A DNA stretch of 64,000 nt from Candidatus Riflebacteria bacterium HGW-Riflebacteria-1 (GTDB taxonomy: Bacteria > Muiribacteriota > Ozemobacteria > Ozemobacterales > Ozemobacteraceae). The position numbers were made by a program, and so were the translations under genes. Location: positions 248,001 to 312,000 of the forward strand of contig PGYB01000003.1 in the NCBI GenBank assembly GCA_002839445.1, in the 5' to 3' direction. Below are positions 18,480 to 27,896 of the stretch, in pieces (the first letter of the stretch is position 1; each line of letters opens with the position of its first letter). The notes beneath the pieces were generated by a model. That model searched no databases. It was not told the DNA's origin and saw only the letters and a program-made list of their open reading frames with translations.

Positions 18480-20153
18480 ATGATTAAACGAGCTATATTC
18501 AACCGAACCAGTCTTTTCATGCTGCTTCTCCTCACTGCAGTCATTACCGGCGTGTTACAGTCGCAGCTTTACGCTACAGAAAAACTGATGATTCCGCTCG
18601 GCAAGTCAGTTGCCATTCCTGCTCACGGCGTTAAAAAGATTCTCGCTGTTAAAGAAGGAATTGTAGACGTGCTCAACGTTTCTGATGAAGAAATCATCCT
18701 CTCTGGTCTCGGCAACGAGCCGGCCGCCACCCAGCTTATCCTCTGGGACATGACCGGACGCCGCGTCTATGACATCGAAACCTACTCAGAAAATGATATC
18801 ATCATGTCGAAGTTCGCCTCGATCGTAGGCAATCCAAACATAAAGCTGTTGATTTTCCCTGACTCTGTCTATCTTAAGGGGCAAGTGGCCACCGAAGATG
18901 AAAAAGCCAAAGCCGAAATTGTAGCTGCCAGCCTCGTTCAGGGAAAGAAAGTCGTTAATCTCATCACGAACGAAGTATCAGCTCCTTCGCTGCAACAGCG
19001 CATCGAAGCAGCAATCAAGCTGCCGACTGTTAAAGTTACTGTTCTTTCTCCTAACTACGACGCTACCAATCAGGGGAACGCGCAGACCGCTTCTGATACA
19101 GGCAAAATCCGCGTGCTGCTTCAGGGCACAGTCACAGACCAGAACGACTACATTCATCTCACCGAAACCGTTCGCGGCTTTGTTCCGAGTGAAGACGACA
19201 TCAGCAACCTCGTAGTCATTGTAGACCCGATCCAGGTTGTCTTTCAGGCTTATATTCTGCAGGTCAGCAAGAATAATACAAAAGACCTTGGTATCGAATG
19301 GGGCGGTGAGCAAACCGGTGTTGGCGCAATATCATTTCTTGAGAACGCCAGCAACGACTTTCTGGGCACGGCTGCAGGCGGGGGAGCGCCAGTTCCCAAG
19401 TATATGAACCCGTTCCACATGAACAATATCAACCGCTTTGAGCGTATTGCTGCCATGGTCAGAGCCTGGGAAGAATCAGGCAAAGCCAAAGTTATCGCTA
19501 ACCCGAAACTGCTTGTCTACGCCAACGCCAGCATGCGAAAAATAGCAGAATCAGGCTGGCTTGAAGAAAAAGATGAAGCTGCTGCAGATACTGAAATTGA
19601 AACAGACGCCGGTCTCGCTTTTGTCAATGTCGGGCAGTCAATAAGATATCCGGCTGGCATCGACGCCGCCGGCGGCCCAACCTATGATACAATCGAAGCA
19701 AGTCTTAAACTGGCCATCAGAGACATGTATATTCACAACAATGAACTCAAGTTCTCGGTTTTTGCCAAACAGGAAGAACCCAGCTTTCTCAGAGGTGCTG
19801 ACGGCCCCCCGGATGTTCTGACCAGGAGCATCATGACCACTGTTAAAATCAAAGATCAGGAAACAATCGTTCTTGGCGGTCTTATCAACCGTACACAGGG
19901 CGTCTCTTACAAAGGAATCCCGATACTCAGCAAGCTCCCAGTGCTTGGGCGTCTGTTCAAAACAAAATCGACCACCAGCAGCGAAAACGAACTCGTCATT
20001 CTGCTCACTCCCAAGATCACCAATCGCGACGCTGATCTGGCCGGTAAAAGCAAATTCGAGGCTGTGCCAGTGCCGAGACGCTCTGACCGCCTTGAAAAGC
20101 TCCACAACATCTTTCAGGAAATCAAATCAAGTCATATTCCTCTGAAAGAATAG
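18480..20153 (+). CDS. cpaC: Secretin CpaC/RcpA, outer-membrane channel of the Tad system
   Basis: Forms the outer-membrane ring of the Tad system. 557 residues: a signal peptide, the pilus-formation N-terminal domain (about 35-110; LMIPLGKSVAIPAHGVKKI), a BON-like domain (SVYLKGQVATEDEKAKAE) and the secretin core (about 250-520; VFQAYILQVSKNNTKDLGIEW, KVIANPKLL, QETIVLGGLINR, GIPILSKLPVLGRLFK). The C-terminus ends with a short charged tail. It shows that the host has an outer membrane. A strong hairpin follows the gene. Confidence 0.95.
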   Translation: MIKRAIFNRTSLFMLLLLTAVITGVLQSQLYATEKLMIPLGKSVAIPAHGVKKILAVKEGIVDVLNVSDEEIILSGLGNEPAATQLILWDMTGRRVYDIETYSENDIIMSKFASIVGNPNIKLLIFPDSVYLKGQVATEDEKAKAEIVAASLVQGKKVVNLITNEVSAPSLQQRIEAAIKLPTVKVTVLSPNYDATNQGNAQTASDTGKIRVLLQGTVTDQNDYIHLTETVRGFVPSEDDISNLVVIVDPIQVVFQAYILQVSKNNTKDLGIEWGGEQTGVGAISFLENASNDFLGTAAGGGAPVPKYMNPFHMNNINRFERIAAMVRAWEESGKAKVIANPKLLVYANASMRKIAESGWLEEKDEAAADTEIETDAGLAFVNVGQSIRYPAGIDAAGGPTYDTIEASLKLAIRDMYIHNNELKFSVFAKQEEPSFLRGADGPPDVLTRSIMTTVKIKDQETIVLGGLINRTQGVSYKGIPILSKLPVLGRLFKTKSTTSSENELVILLTPKITNRDADLAGKSKFEAVPVPRRSDRLEKLHNIFQEIKSSHIPLKE

Positions 20154-20162
20154 TTATCTCAA

Positions 20163-20196
20163 AGGCCTCAAAGCTCATAATCGGGCTTTGAGGCCT
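20163..20196 (+). promoter_or_regulatory. Hairpin between cpaC and cpaE, no U-tract
   Basis: A perfect 12-bp stem (AGGCCTCAAAGC with GCTTTGAGGCCT) around a 10-base loop, followed by CTAAATAAA, not a run of T. It ends 22 bases before the TTG start of cpaE. It could be a weak terminator, an RNA-stability element or a processing site that sets the ratio of secretin to cytosolic components. Confidence 0.7.
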
Positions 20197-20218
20197 CTAA
20201 ATAAACTGGAAGTCCAAA

Positions 20219-21424
20219 TTGTCGAACACACCTAGAATAAAACTGCTCATCGCAGACGACATGGACGAGTTGCGCTCGAATGTAAGAAGAATGTTAAATA
20301 ACCAGGACAACATAAAGATCGTAGGAGAGGCACGCAATGGGCGTGAAGCTATTGATCTGGTTAAAGAGCTGCAGCCGCACGTCGTGCTGATGGATATCAA
20401 CATGCCTGAAATAGACGGGTTGAAGGCCACAGAAATACTGGCCAAAGACTTCCCCAACGTTCAGACAGTTATCATGTCCATTCAGGGCGAGCAGGAATAT
20501 TTTCGGCGGGCAATGAAAGCCGGCGCCAAAGATTTTCTGGTCAAACCATTCTCGACCAACGACCTCGCCGATACGATTCAGAACGTCTTCAACAAATGGG
20601 TAAAAGACCGGCCTGAACTGTTCGTAAACGAGCCAAAGGCCGAGGTTCTCTCTTTCTTCTCAACCAAAGGCGGTGTTGGCCGCACAACTCTTGCGGTCAA
20701 CCTGGCAGTCAGCCTTGTCAGCAAAGGCAAAAAAGTACTCCTGATTGATGCATCACTGCAGTTCGGCGATGTTGCCATTACGCTCAATCAGCCGGCTAAG
20801 CGCACAATTTATCAGCTGGTAGAAAACGGCGAGGAAATTTCCCTCAGCGCAGTTGAAAAGAACATTATCAGGCACGAATGTGGCCTCGATCTGTTGCTGG
20901 CTCCCAAAGAACCGGCATTTGCCGAAGCCATCAAAAGCGAACACATTCTTAAAATTGTCGAAGCCGTGCAGACAACCTACAACTACATCATTTTCGATCT
21001 GCCGCCCAGCATAACCGAGAAAGAGCTGGCTATACTTGATCGCAGCACCATGGTTCTTCTGGTAGCAACCCTCGAAATAAGTTCGCTGAAAAACACCAAG
21101 ATATGCCTCAAGACTTTCGGCGACATCAATTTTGACCTGAGCAAGATCAAGCTCATCCTTAACAAAGACATTCCCAACGTCGGGTTTGGCAAAGAAGACC
21201 TTGAGTCTGGCCTGTCAATACCGGTTTACGCAACTGTTCCCATGGAATCAGAGATAGCGCAGCGTTCACTTAACCATGGCGAAGCTTTCGTTCTTAAATC
21301 GTCGACCAGCGCGATTGCCAGATCTATAATCGGTATGGCTGACCGCCTGGTCGGTACAGACGCTGGCCCTGCGACCAGCAAAAGTGCAATTTTTAAAATA
21401 AAAGATCTGCTTTTTGGCTCTTAA
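20219..21424 (+). CDS. cpaE: TadZ/CpaE: receiver domain fused to ParA/MinD-like ATPase
   Basis: Localises the Tad machine at the membrane or pole. 401 residues: an N-terminal response-regulator receiver (about 5-125) with an intact phospho-acceptor D59 in LMDINMPEIDG and K109 in VKPF, then a ParA-like ATPase with a deviant Walker A STKGGVGRTT (K150 present, R at the second lysine) and LIDASLQFG. The start is TTG with GGAAG upstream. Many CpaE receivers have lost the aspartate; here it is intact, so phosphorylation control is possible. Confidence 0.93.
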   Translation: MSNTPRIKLLIADDMDELRSNVRRMLNNQDNIKIVGEARNGREAIDLVKELQPHVVLMDINMPEIDGLKATEILAKDFPNVQTVIMSIQGEQEYFRRAMKAGAKDFLVKPFSTNDLADTIQNVFNKWVKDRPELFVNEPKAEVLSFFSTKGGVGRTTLAVNLAVSLVSKGKKVLLIDASLQFGDVAITLNQPAKRTIYQLVENGEEISLSAVEKNIIRHECGLDLLLAPKEPAFAEAIKSEHILKIVEAVQTTYNYIIFDLPPSITEKELAILDRSTMVLLVATLEISSLKNTKICLKTFGDINFDLSKIKLILNKDIPNVGFGKEDLESGLSIPVYATVPMESEIAQRSLNHGEAFVLKSSTSAIARSIIGMADRLVGTDAGPATSKSAIFKIKDLLFGS

Positions 21425-21442
21425 ATTTCTGGAGGTAAATAA

Positions 21443-22813
21443 ATGGGTGGTTTGCTGTCACGTCTTAACGAAGAAAAGAAAACAACCGAAAAATCCGGCA
21501 TTCTCGATTCCGCTTCTACGCGCGAGATAACCGGTTTTGAACGCCTCAAGGATCGCGTGCACACCAAGCTGATCGACGATATGCCCGCCGCTATCATGGC
21601 CGAGCAGAATGCAGATAAAAAGCGCAACATGTTGCGCGAACGCATTCTGGCTGTCGTCGCCGAAGAAAGCCCCAAGGCCAACGTCACACTGGCACAACGC
21701 GAAATAGAAGCGCTGTCGGCGACTCTGCTCGACGACATGATCGGCTTTGGCCCTATTCAGCCGCTGCTCGAAGAAGAAGATATCTCTGAAGTCATGGTCA
21801 ACGGGCCATTTCAGATTTATTATGAAAAAAAGGGAAAACTAATTCTCTCTGATATCAAGTTCAAAGACAATGACCACGTAATGCGCATTATTGAACGTAT
21901 CGTTGCGCCAATCGGCCGCCGCATCGACGAATCAGTACCCTATGTCGACGCCCGTCTGCCAGATGGCTCGCGCGTTAACGCGATTATTCCGCCGCTGGCC
22001 CTCAACGGCCCGACCATCACCATTCGAAAATTCAAAAAAGAAGCTCTCGGCATTTCCGATCTGGTCAAATTCGGCACGCTTACCCAGGATATGGCCGACT
22101 TTATCGAAGCCTGCATCAAAGCCCGCCTTAACATCGTCGTATCCGGTGGTACCGGATCTGGTAAAACCACAACCCTGAACATTCTCAGCTCTTTCATTCC
22201 AGAAGACGAACGCATCATTACCTGCGAAGACGCTGCTGAACTGCAGTTGCGCCAGCCCCATGTCGTGCGTCTCGAAACTCGCCCGGCCAATATCGAAGGC
22301 AAAGGGGAAGTGGCGATGCGCGAACTGATCAAAAATACGCTGCGCATGCGCCCCGAACGAGTTATCGTTGGCGAATGCCGCGGTGGCGAAGCTCTCGACA
22401 TGCTTCAGGCCATGAATACCGGCCACGACGGATCTCTGACCACCGGCCATGCCAATACGCCTCGCGACATGCTGGCCCGTCTCGAAACCATGGTTCTGAT
22501 GGCCGGTATGGATCTGCCGGTTCGCGCCATACGCGAACAGATCAGCTCTGCCGTTCACATGATCATTCAGCAGTCCCGTTTGAAAGACGGCTCGCGCAAA
22601 ATCACCTTTATCACCGAGATTCAGGGTATGGAAGGCGACAAGGTCGTCACTCAGGACATCTTTAAATTTGAACAGACCGGTGTTGACGAGAAGGGCAAAA
22701 TTCTGGGCCGACTTAAACCAACAGGTATCAGACCGAAATTTGCAACTAAATTTGAGGAATCCGGCATAAGATTACCACAGAATATATTCACCGACACCTC
22801 GAGAGGATGGTAA
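21443..22813 (+). CDS. cpaF: Tad secretion ATPase TadA/CpaF
   Basis: A hexameric secretion ATPase that powers pilus assembly. 456 residues, typical. Motifs: Walker [10 protein letters not shown] (235-243), Asp box, [17 protein letters not shown] (Walker B region) and the His box [24 protein letters not shown] precedes the ATG. It is followed by the two TadB/TadC platform proteins, the usual order. Confidence 0.97.
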   Translation: MGGLLSRLNEEKKTTEKSGILDSASTREITGFERLKDRVHTKLIDDMPAAIMAEQNADKKRNMLRERILAVVAEESPKANVTLAQREIEALSATLLDDMIGFGPIQPLLEEEDISEVMVNGPFQIYYEKKGKLILSDIKFKDNDHVMRIIERIVAPIGRRIDESVPYVDARLPDGSRVNAIIPPLALNGPTITIRKFKKEALGISDLVKFGTLTQDMADFIEACIKARLNIVVSGGTGSGKTTTLNILSSFIPEDERIITCEDAAELQLRQPHVVRLETRPANIEGKGEVAMRELIKNTLRMRPERVIVGECRGGEALDMLQAMNTGHDGSLTTGHANTPRDMLARLETMVLMAGMDLPVRAIREQISSAVHMIIQQSRLKDGSRKITFITEIQGMEGDKVVTQDIFKFEQTGVDEKGKILGRLKPTGIRPKFATKFEESGIRLPQNIFTDTSRGW

Positions 22814-22817
22814 ACAC

Positions 22818-23870
22818 TTGCTACAAATAATCTTCATTGTATTTGCGGCCATTGCAACACTGTTCTTTGTGCTGCTGGTATTCTCGCTGCTCAGCAAACC
22901 GCCCGGAGAAGAAGTGCGCGCGCGCATGGAACAGTATCTGGTCGAAACCGAGCTCGCAGCCTCAGATTACCAGGACTCCGACGATGACGAACCCTCGCGC
23001 CGTGATGACATAGAAGTCAGCGACGACGACTGGGTAAAAGAGAAACGCGGCGGCGGTCAGGGCGGTGCTAAAAAGATACTGGCCAATGTCGGATCTATTA
23101 TTACACCGCGTAGTATGGCAATTCGCATCGCTGCTGAGCTGGCTAAGGCTGATGTTCCGCTCAAGGCCAATGAATACGTTGCACTGCAGTTCCTGGGAAT
23201 AACACTCGGCCTGAGCTTTGGCATGCTGTTGTTCAGCAGCGTAGCGGTGGGCATTATTCTTGCCGCCACCGGTTATCTTGCCCCGGTGATCTGGGTCAAA
23301 ATCAAAAAATCTCAGCGTGTTCGTGAATTCAACGAACAGATTCTTGACACACTGATAATGCTGGCGAACGGTCTTAAAGCAGGTTATTCTTTCCTGCAGG
23401 CTATGGAAATGGTCTCGCGCGAAGCTCCGGCACCAATGGGCAAAGAGCTTAAGCGAGTTCTCAAAGAGAACAGCCTCGGCATAAACCTTGAAGACACTCT
23501 GCTGGCTCTTAACGACCGCGTTGAAAGCGAAGACTGGGACCTGGTAACAACAGTTGTCCTTATCCAGAGGCAGGTCGGCGGTAATCTGGCTGAAATTCTT
23601 GACAAGATCGGCTATGTTATCCGCCAGCGCATGAAAATTAAAGGCGACATTCAGACTAAAACTGCTCAGGCAAAGGTTTCTGGTCTACTTGTCGGAGCCT
23701 TGCCGATTGGTATCGGGTTCATGATTTATCTTATCAATCCCGAGTTCATGATGAAACTGTTCACATTTAAGAGTGGCGGCTTCAGAGGCTGGTATGTGGT
23801 AATATTTGGCATACTGTGGGAATGCATCGGGATGTATGTAATTATGAAAATTGTTGATATCGAAGTGTGA
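22818..23870 (+). CDS. tadB: Tad inner-membrane platform protein TadB
   Basis: A type II secretion F-domain protein forming the inner-membrane platform with TadC. 350 residues: an N-terminal membrane helix (LQIIFIVFAAIATLFFVLLV), a highly acidic cytosolic stretch (SDYQDSDDDEPSRRDD), two helices around 125-165, a cytosolic helical GSPII_F domain (LANGLKAGYSFLQAMEMV, EDTLLALNDRVESEDWDL) and C-terminal helices. The start is TTG, four bases after the cpaF stop, with GAGG upstream. Confidence 0.93.
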   Translation: MLQIIFIVFAAIATLFFVLLVFSLLSKPPGEEVRARMEQYLVETELAASDYQDSDDDEPSRRDDIEVSDDDWVKEKRGGGQGGAKKILANVGSIITPRSMAIRIAAELAKADVPLKANEYVALQFLGITLGLSFGMLLFSSVAVGIILAATGYLAPVIWVKIKKSQRVREFNEQILDTLIMLANGLKAGYSFLQAMEMVSREAPAPMGKELKRVLKENSLGINLEDTLLALNDRVESEDWDLVTTVVLIQRQVGGNLAEILDKIGYVIRQRMKIKGDIQTKTAQAKVSGLLVGALPIGIGFMIYLINPEFMMKLFTFKSGGFRGWYVVIFGILWECIGMYVIMKIVDIEV

Positions 23871-23880
23871 GGAAACATAA

Positions 23881-24822
23881 ATGAATATATTATTTATAGT
23901 TGTCGGCGGAGTCATAGTATTCCTGATCATATTACTCCTTTTCCCTTCGGGCAATAAAAGTGACATACAAAACCGCCTGGCCGCCTTCGACGAGGGCATG
24001 CCGGCCGATTCGGTAGAAACAATACAAGCTTCTGAGCTGAACAAGCCTTTTGTAGACCGCGTCATCAGGCCTTTTCTTGCCAAAATGGCAGGCAAGCGCG
24101 ACCCTAAAGATTTAAAAAAGGTTCAAAAAGGCTCGCTAAAGAAAGAACTGGCTCAGGCTGGCTACCCTGGCGGACTTACTGCAAACGAATTTGCAGTTAT
24201 CCAGAACCTGTTTCGTGTAATACTACCAGCTGCTTCTGCGGCCTTCTGTTTGGTTTTTTTACCGGGCCTGCTTATTCTTGGCACAGCAATGGGTGCAATT
24301 ATTGGCTTTCTCGGCCCTCGCCTGTTCCTGCAAAGACGTATTGCCGCACGCCTGCACAAAATTCAGCGACAGCTGCCAGACGTTCTCGATTTGCTCACAG
24401 TAGCGGTTGAGGCCGGTCTTGGTTTCGATGCTGCCTGCGACAAGGTCGTCGAGAAAATGCGCGGGCCTATCCCTGAAGAATTCAGTCTGACATTGCGCCA
24501 CATGCGCATGGGCCAGGCGCGTCGCGATGCCTTTAAAGGCATGGCCGACCGTGTTGATCATCCTGACCTGAACGGCTTCGTCTCAGCAATCATTCAGGCT
24601 GACCAGCTCGGCGTTTCGATCGGTCAGGTTCTGCGCATTCAGTCAGAGCAGCTGCGCGAGAAACGGCGCCAGCGCGCTGAAGAAGAGGCCGCCAAGGCCC
24701 CGGTTAAAATGATGATTCCGCTGGTATTCTTTATTTTCCCGAACGTCGGTATCGTTATCGGAGCTCCAGCTGCGTTTCAGATCATCGACGAGATGAGCAA
24801 AGCCAACCTGGGTGGCAACTAA
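23881..24822 (+). CDS. tadC: Tad inner-membrane platform protein TadC
   Basis: The second platform protein, 313 residues with the same F-domain architecture as TadB: an N-terminal helix, paired helices near 110-150, a cytosolic domain (LPDVLDLLTVAVEAGLGFDA, AIIQADQLGVSIGQVLRIQS) and C-terminal helices. GTGAGG lies upstream of the ATG, overlapping the tadB stop. Confidence 0.93.
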   Translation: MNILFIVVGGVIVFLIILLLFPSGNKSDIQNRLAAFDEGMPADSVETIQASELNKPFVDRVIRPFLAKMAGKRDPKDLKKVQKGSLKKELAQAGYPGGLTANEFAVIQNLFRVILPAASAAFCLVFLPGLLILGTAMGAIIGFLGPRLFLQRRIAARLHKIQRQLPDVLDLLTVAVEAGLGFDAACDKVVEKMRGPIPEEFSLTLRHMRMGQARRDAFKGMADRVDHPDLNGFVSAIIQADQLGVSIGQVLRIQSEQLREKRRQRAEEEAAKAPVKMMIPLVFFIFPNVGIVIGAPAAFQIIDEMSKANLGGN

Positions 24823-24825
24823 ATT

Positions 24826-25194
24826 GTGACTACAAACCTGAAAATCACCAATGCGCGTGACAACAGCCTGGTCGCCGACCGGGTAAAAGTCGCTGACAGC
24901 TTCTGGCAAAGGTTTCGAGGCATGATGCTGGCGCCCGAACCCGCTGAAGGCGAAGGACTGTGGTTGTCACCCTGTAATTCGATCCACATGATGTTCATGT
25001 TATACCCTATCGATGCGGTTTTTCTTGATGCGAGTCTTAAAATAAAGGCGCTCTACGAGAAGCTACCGCCATGGATCGGCCTTTCGCGGTTACATAGAGA
25101 TGTGAGTTCTGTTCTTGAACTTAAATCAGGAACTATCAATAAAACTGGAATCAGGATCGATGATGTCCTGAGAATGGAGAGGACAGAATGTTAA
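24826..25194 (+). CDS. DUF192 family protein
   Basis: 122 residues from a GTG start three bases after the tadC stop. Family features: VADSFWQRFRGMM, the LSPCNSIHMMFM core and the PIDAVFLDASLKIKALYE strand. No signal peptide is visible. DUF192 genes often accompany Tad loci, but their role is not established. It is tightly packed between tadC and the large lipoprotein gene and is probably co-transcribed. Confidence 0.88.
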   Translation: MTTNLKITNARDNSLVADRVKVADSFWQRFRGMMLAPEPAEGEGLWLSPCNSIHMMFMLYPIDAVFLDASLKIKALYEKLPPWIGLSRLHRDVSSVLELKSGTINKTGIRIDDVLRMERTEC

Positions 25195-25235
25195 AAAATA
25201 CTGGTAAATTTAGTGCCCTCAAAGGAGACCGAGGC

Positions 25236-27710
25236 ATGAAGGAAAAATACGCAATGTTCAAATTTATTTTCGCCTCATTAGCCTGCTGCCTGCTGGCCGC
25301 AGCAATGATCACCGGATGCGGCGGCAGCAACCCGTCCGGTCCCGGATCTGAAACTGCGGTCGACCCTGCGGCACCTGCCAGCGAAAGCCTGGTAGCGAAA
25401 ACCTATACCATGATCGGCAGAGTCATTGTAGATGAAAACATCGCAGTTGGCTCGATCACAGTCAAGCTTTTAAAGCAGGATTACGTAAGTGGTCTGGTTT
25501 CAGATACCGGTAAAGCAAGCATCACCCTGTCATCGGGTGAATTCAGCTTCACTAATCTCTCTACCGGAACTTATGTTCTGAAAGTCGAAGATAGCGCTGA
25601 CTATCTCGAAAGCTCAAAGCTGGCGATAATAAACACAAGCAACGACAGCAGCTTAAACACAGGCAATATGCAGCTTTATGCAAAATCCTCCGGTGCCAGC
25701 ATTTCCGGACAGTATAGTCTGACAGGCAAAATCGTCAATTCTGACAACGCTCCTGTCAGCGGCATCAATGTAAAACTGTTCATGCAGGACTTAACGACCA
25801 ACACCGTGGTTGACACTGGCAAAACAAGCATCAGCTTGACTTCTGGAGAATTCAACTTCAACAGCCTTGCGGTTGGTATTTATGTATTGAAGACAGAAGT
25901 CAACGCTTTTTACAAAGAAAGCTCTAAGCTGGCCGTCGTTTCGGCAAGTACCCAGCCAATCGTCAATTCAGGCAATCTCTTACTTGTTTCACAGGTTGAC
26001 AATAAACCGACAACCGGTCAGACAGCCTTGATAGGGAAAGTCGTCGCCGAAAACAGCGTTCCAATAGGCAGTGTCAGCGTCAAACTTTTTATTCAGGATG
26101 CAGCTACTGGCAATTCAATCGATACCGGCAGAACGAGCGTAACCCTTACCTCCGGGGAGTTCAACTTTAACAGCTTATCAACCGGCACATATATATTGAA
26201 GGTGGCAGAAACCACCAAGTATCTTGAAAGTTCCAAGCTTGCAATGATTGCCAATTCGGAACAGACGATAGTTGACACCGGATTTCTTCAGTTATCTACC
26301 AAGGCGGTGTTAAACCCGACAATTGCTACTCTTGACCTTAAGGGCCGCATTATATCGAGCCTCTCTAATACATATGTAAGTGCCGCCCTGGTTACTCTTG
26401 ATTCTGGTCAGAATACTGTAACCAACGGATTTGGCGAATTCTCGCTAAAAAACATTGAAGCCGGGTCGAGAAAAATTACCGTTGAACAACCTGGCCTGGC
26501 TCCATTCACCATCTCTTTTGAAGTCATCGGTGTAACTGCACCAGACGCTGAAAGCATCGTTATAAATAATGTTACATATGCCGTAAATGAAGGTCCCAGA
26601 ACTGTTAACCTTATAACGGCAGGCTACGACATCCAGGTTAATCCTCAACTCCATCATAGCGGTACTCTTATGGGTACAGTGAAAAAGTATAAGGTTGTCA
26701 ATGGAGCTATTACTCCAGAACTCGAAATTTATAGCGGTTATGAATTTGCACTCTGGCAGGTTTTCCCTGATTCTACAGCTAAGACTTTCTGTTCAGTAAT
26801 GTCAAAAGCAGATGGAACCTGGCGGGTAGACCAGTTGCCACCTGAAGAAGATAACGGCGCCAAATGGTTTGCCGTGCCAAAAAATACCATCATTAGCATA
26901 AAAGAAACTGCAAATGGAAACATACTGTCATTTGAATCTACTGATCCAGTATGGGTTGGGCGAGATGCAGTTCTTGCGTATGGCTACGTTGTTAAGGCTG
27001 GCGAAACAACGATTATGGATATCACAGTTCCGACCTTCGTAACAGCACCGACTATCAGTACGGTAACACCGATCAGTGATGCGGTCTTCGCTTCCGCGGT
27101 TGGTGGACCATACAGCCAGGACATTACAGTCTCTTTGATGGATGATCTTTATGCTCGCTGGACAGATACGGGAACCTCTACTCTTGCCACACTGTATTTC
27201 CGGAGAGCTTATCTAGACGCGACCACCCCGTCAATCTCCAAGAACTTCACTATCAGCAATGTGGCCGGCACTGTAGAAAACTTCAAGTTTAAGCCAGTTG
27301 ACCTAGGCCTGGATTACGGTCGTTATACATGGAAAATATTGTCGAACGACCCTGCCATACCCTCCAAATGGATCGAGTCCGACAGTTCTCTGATAACGAT
27401 TCGACCGTCAAATGTTGAAGTAACTCCTCGCGAAGGAACAACCATCAAAATTCAAGCTGCTGCTTATGTATACAAGTTCAAAGCACCTGTTGATCCTGAA
27501 GCAACCACCTACTCTTTCGAATTGTTTCAGGGCACTGTCGCCGGCGGCGGGGTTCTAGTAGCCAATGCTATTGGTACCAGTCCGGAATTTGACGTTACTT
27601 TTGCTGCAGGAATTCTTGCCGTTGATGATTATTACTGGCAGGTTACTTACAGTTACACTGATGGACCTCCAATGCGAACGCAAGAAGCTGCAATCAACTT
27701 CGTGAACTGA
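25236..27710 (+). CDS. Large lipoprotein with three tandem ~100-residue repeats
   Basis: 824 residues from the ATG at 25236, chosen for AAAGGAG and a normal signal peptide; an ATG at 25188 overlapping the DUF192 gene also has a purine-rich leader. The signal peptide ends MITGCGG, so a lipid anchor is expected. Three tandem modules of about 103 residues (DNA about 25398-26300) share the pattern GKxV...VKLFxQD...DTGxTSxxLTSGEFNFNSL..G.YxLK....ESSKLA. A carboxypeptidase-regulatory-like domain (LKGRIISSLSNTYVSAALVT) follows, then a long beta-rich C-terminal half. Probably a surface-exposed adhesin-like or stalk protein made with the Tad machine; the function is inference. Confidence 0.85.
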   Translation: MKEKYAMFKFIFASLACCLLAAAMITGCGGSNPSGPGSETAVDPAAPASESLVAKTYTMIGRVIVDENIAVGSITVKLLKQDYVSGLVSDTGKASITLSSGEFSFTNLSTGTYVLKVEDSADYLESSKLAIINTSNDSSLNTGNMQLYAKSSGASISGQYSLTGKIVNSDNAPVSGINVKLFMQDLTTNTVVDTGKTSISLTSGEFNFNSLAVGIYVLKTEVNAFYKESSKLAVVSASTQPIVNSGNLLLVSQVDNKPTTGQTALIGKVVAENSVPIGSVSVKLFIQDAATGNSIDTGRTSVTLTSGEFNFNSLSTGTYILKVAETTKYLESSKLAMIANSEQTIVDTGFLQLSTKAVLNPTIATLDLKGRIISSLSNTYVSAALVTLDSGQNTVTNGFGEFSLKNIEAGSRKITVEQPGLAPFTISFEVIGVTAPDAESIVINNVTYAVNEGPRTVNLITAGYDIQVNPQLHHSGTLMGTVKKYKVVNGAITPELEIYSGYEFALWQVFPDSTAKTFCSVMSKADGTWRVDQLPPEEDNGAKWFAVPKNTIISIKETANGNILSFESTDPVWVGRDAVLAYGYVVKAGETTIMDITVPTFVTAPTISTVTPISDAVFASAVGGPYSQDITVSLMDDLYARWTDTGTSTLATLYFRRAYLDATTPSISKNFTISNVAGTVENFKFKPVDLGLDYGRYTWKILSNDPAIPSKWIESDSSLITIRPSNVEVTPREGTTIKIQAAAYVYKFKAPVDPEATTYSFELFQGTVAGGGVLVANAIGTSPEFDVTFAAGILAVDDYYWQVTYSYTDGPPMRTQEAAINFVN

Positions 27711-27720
27711 TTGTTTTAGA

Positions 27721-27762
27721 GGCAGCGCTGTGGCGGTTCACCGCTACAGCGCTGCTTTTTTG
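27721..27762 (+). terminator. Rho-independent terminator
   Basis: GGCAGCGCTGT-GCGG pairs with CCGC-ACAGCGCTGC around TTCA, followed by TTTTTT. It ends the Tad operon after the large lipoprotein gene. Confidence 0.9.
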
Positions 27763-27838
27763 AGAACAGGTTTTATTGCAGATGCCGTTTTAAACAAAAT
27801 TACATGAGAGAATATCTTATTAAATTTCATGCTTTATT

Positions 27839-27862
27839 TGAGCACGGTTTTTGCTTATATTA
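27839..27862 (+). promoter_or_regulatory. Shared promoter block of the TadG-like gene
   Basis: A 24-base block identical at 21 positions to 30838-30861, which precedes the TadE-like gene at nearly the same place. Two readings are possible: a -10 element (TATATT, 27856-27861), or a sigma-54-like -24/-12 element (AGCACG, N4, TTGC) lacking the first G of the usual GG. The leader would be about 30 bases with AAGGGGG before the ATG at 27897. Confidence 0.6.
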
Positions 27863-27896
27863 TTAGTGAACGTTTTTGCCATAAGGGGGCAACTCC

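Noticed and set aside
21932..22558. 208-codon minus-strand frame
   Set aside because: Antisense to cpaF, whose motifs are beyond doubt.
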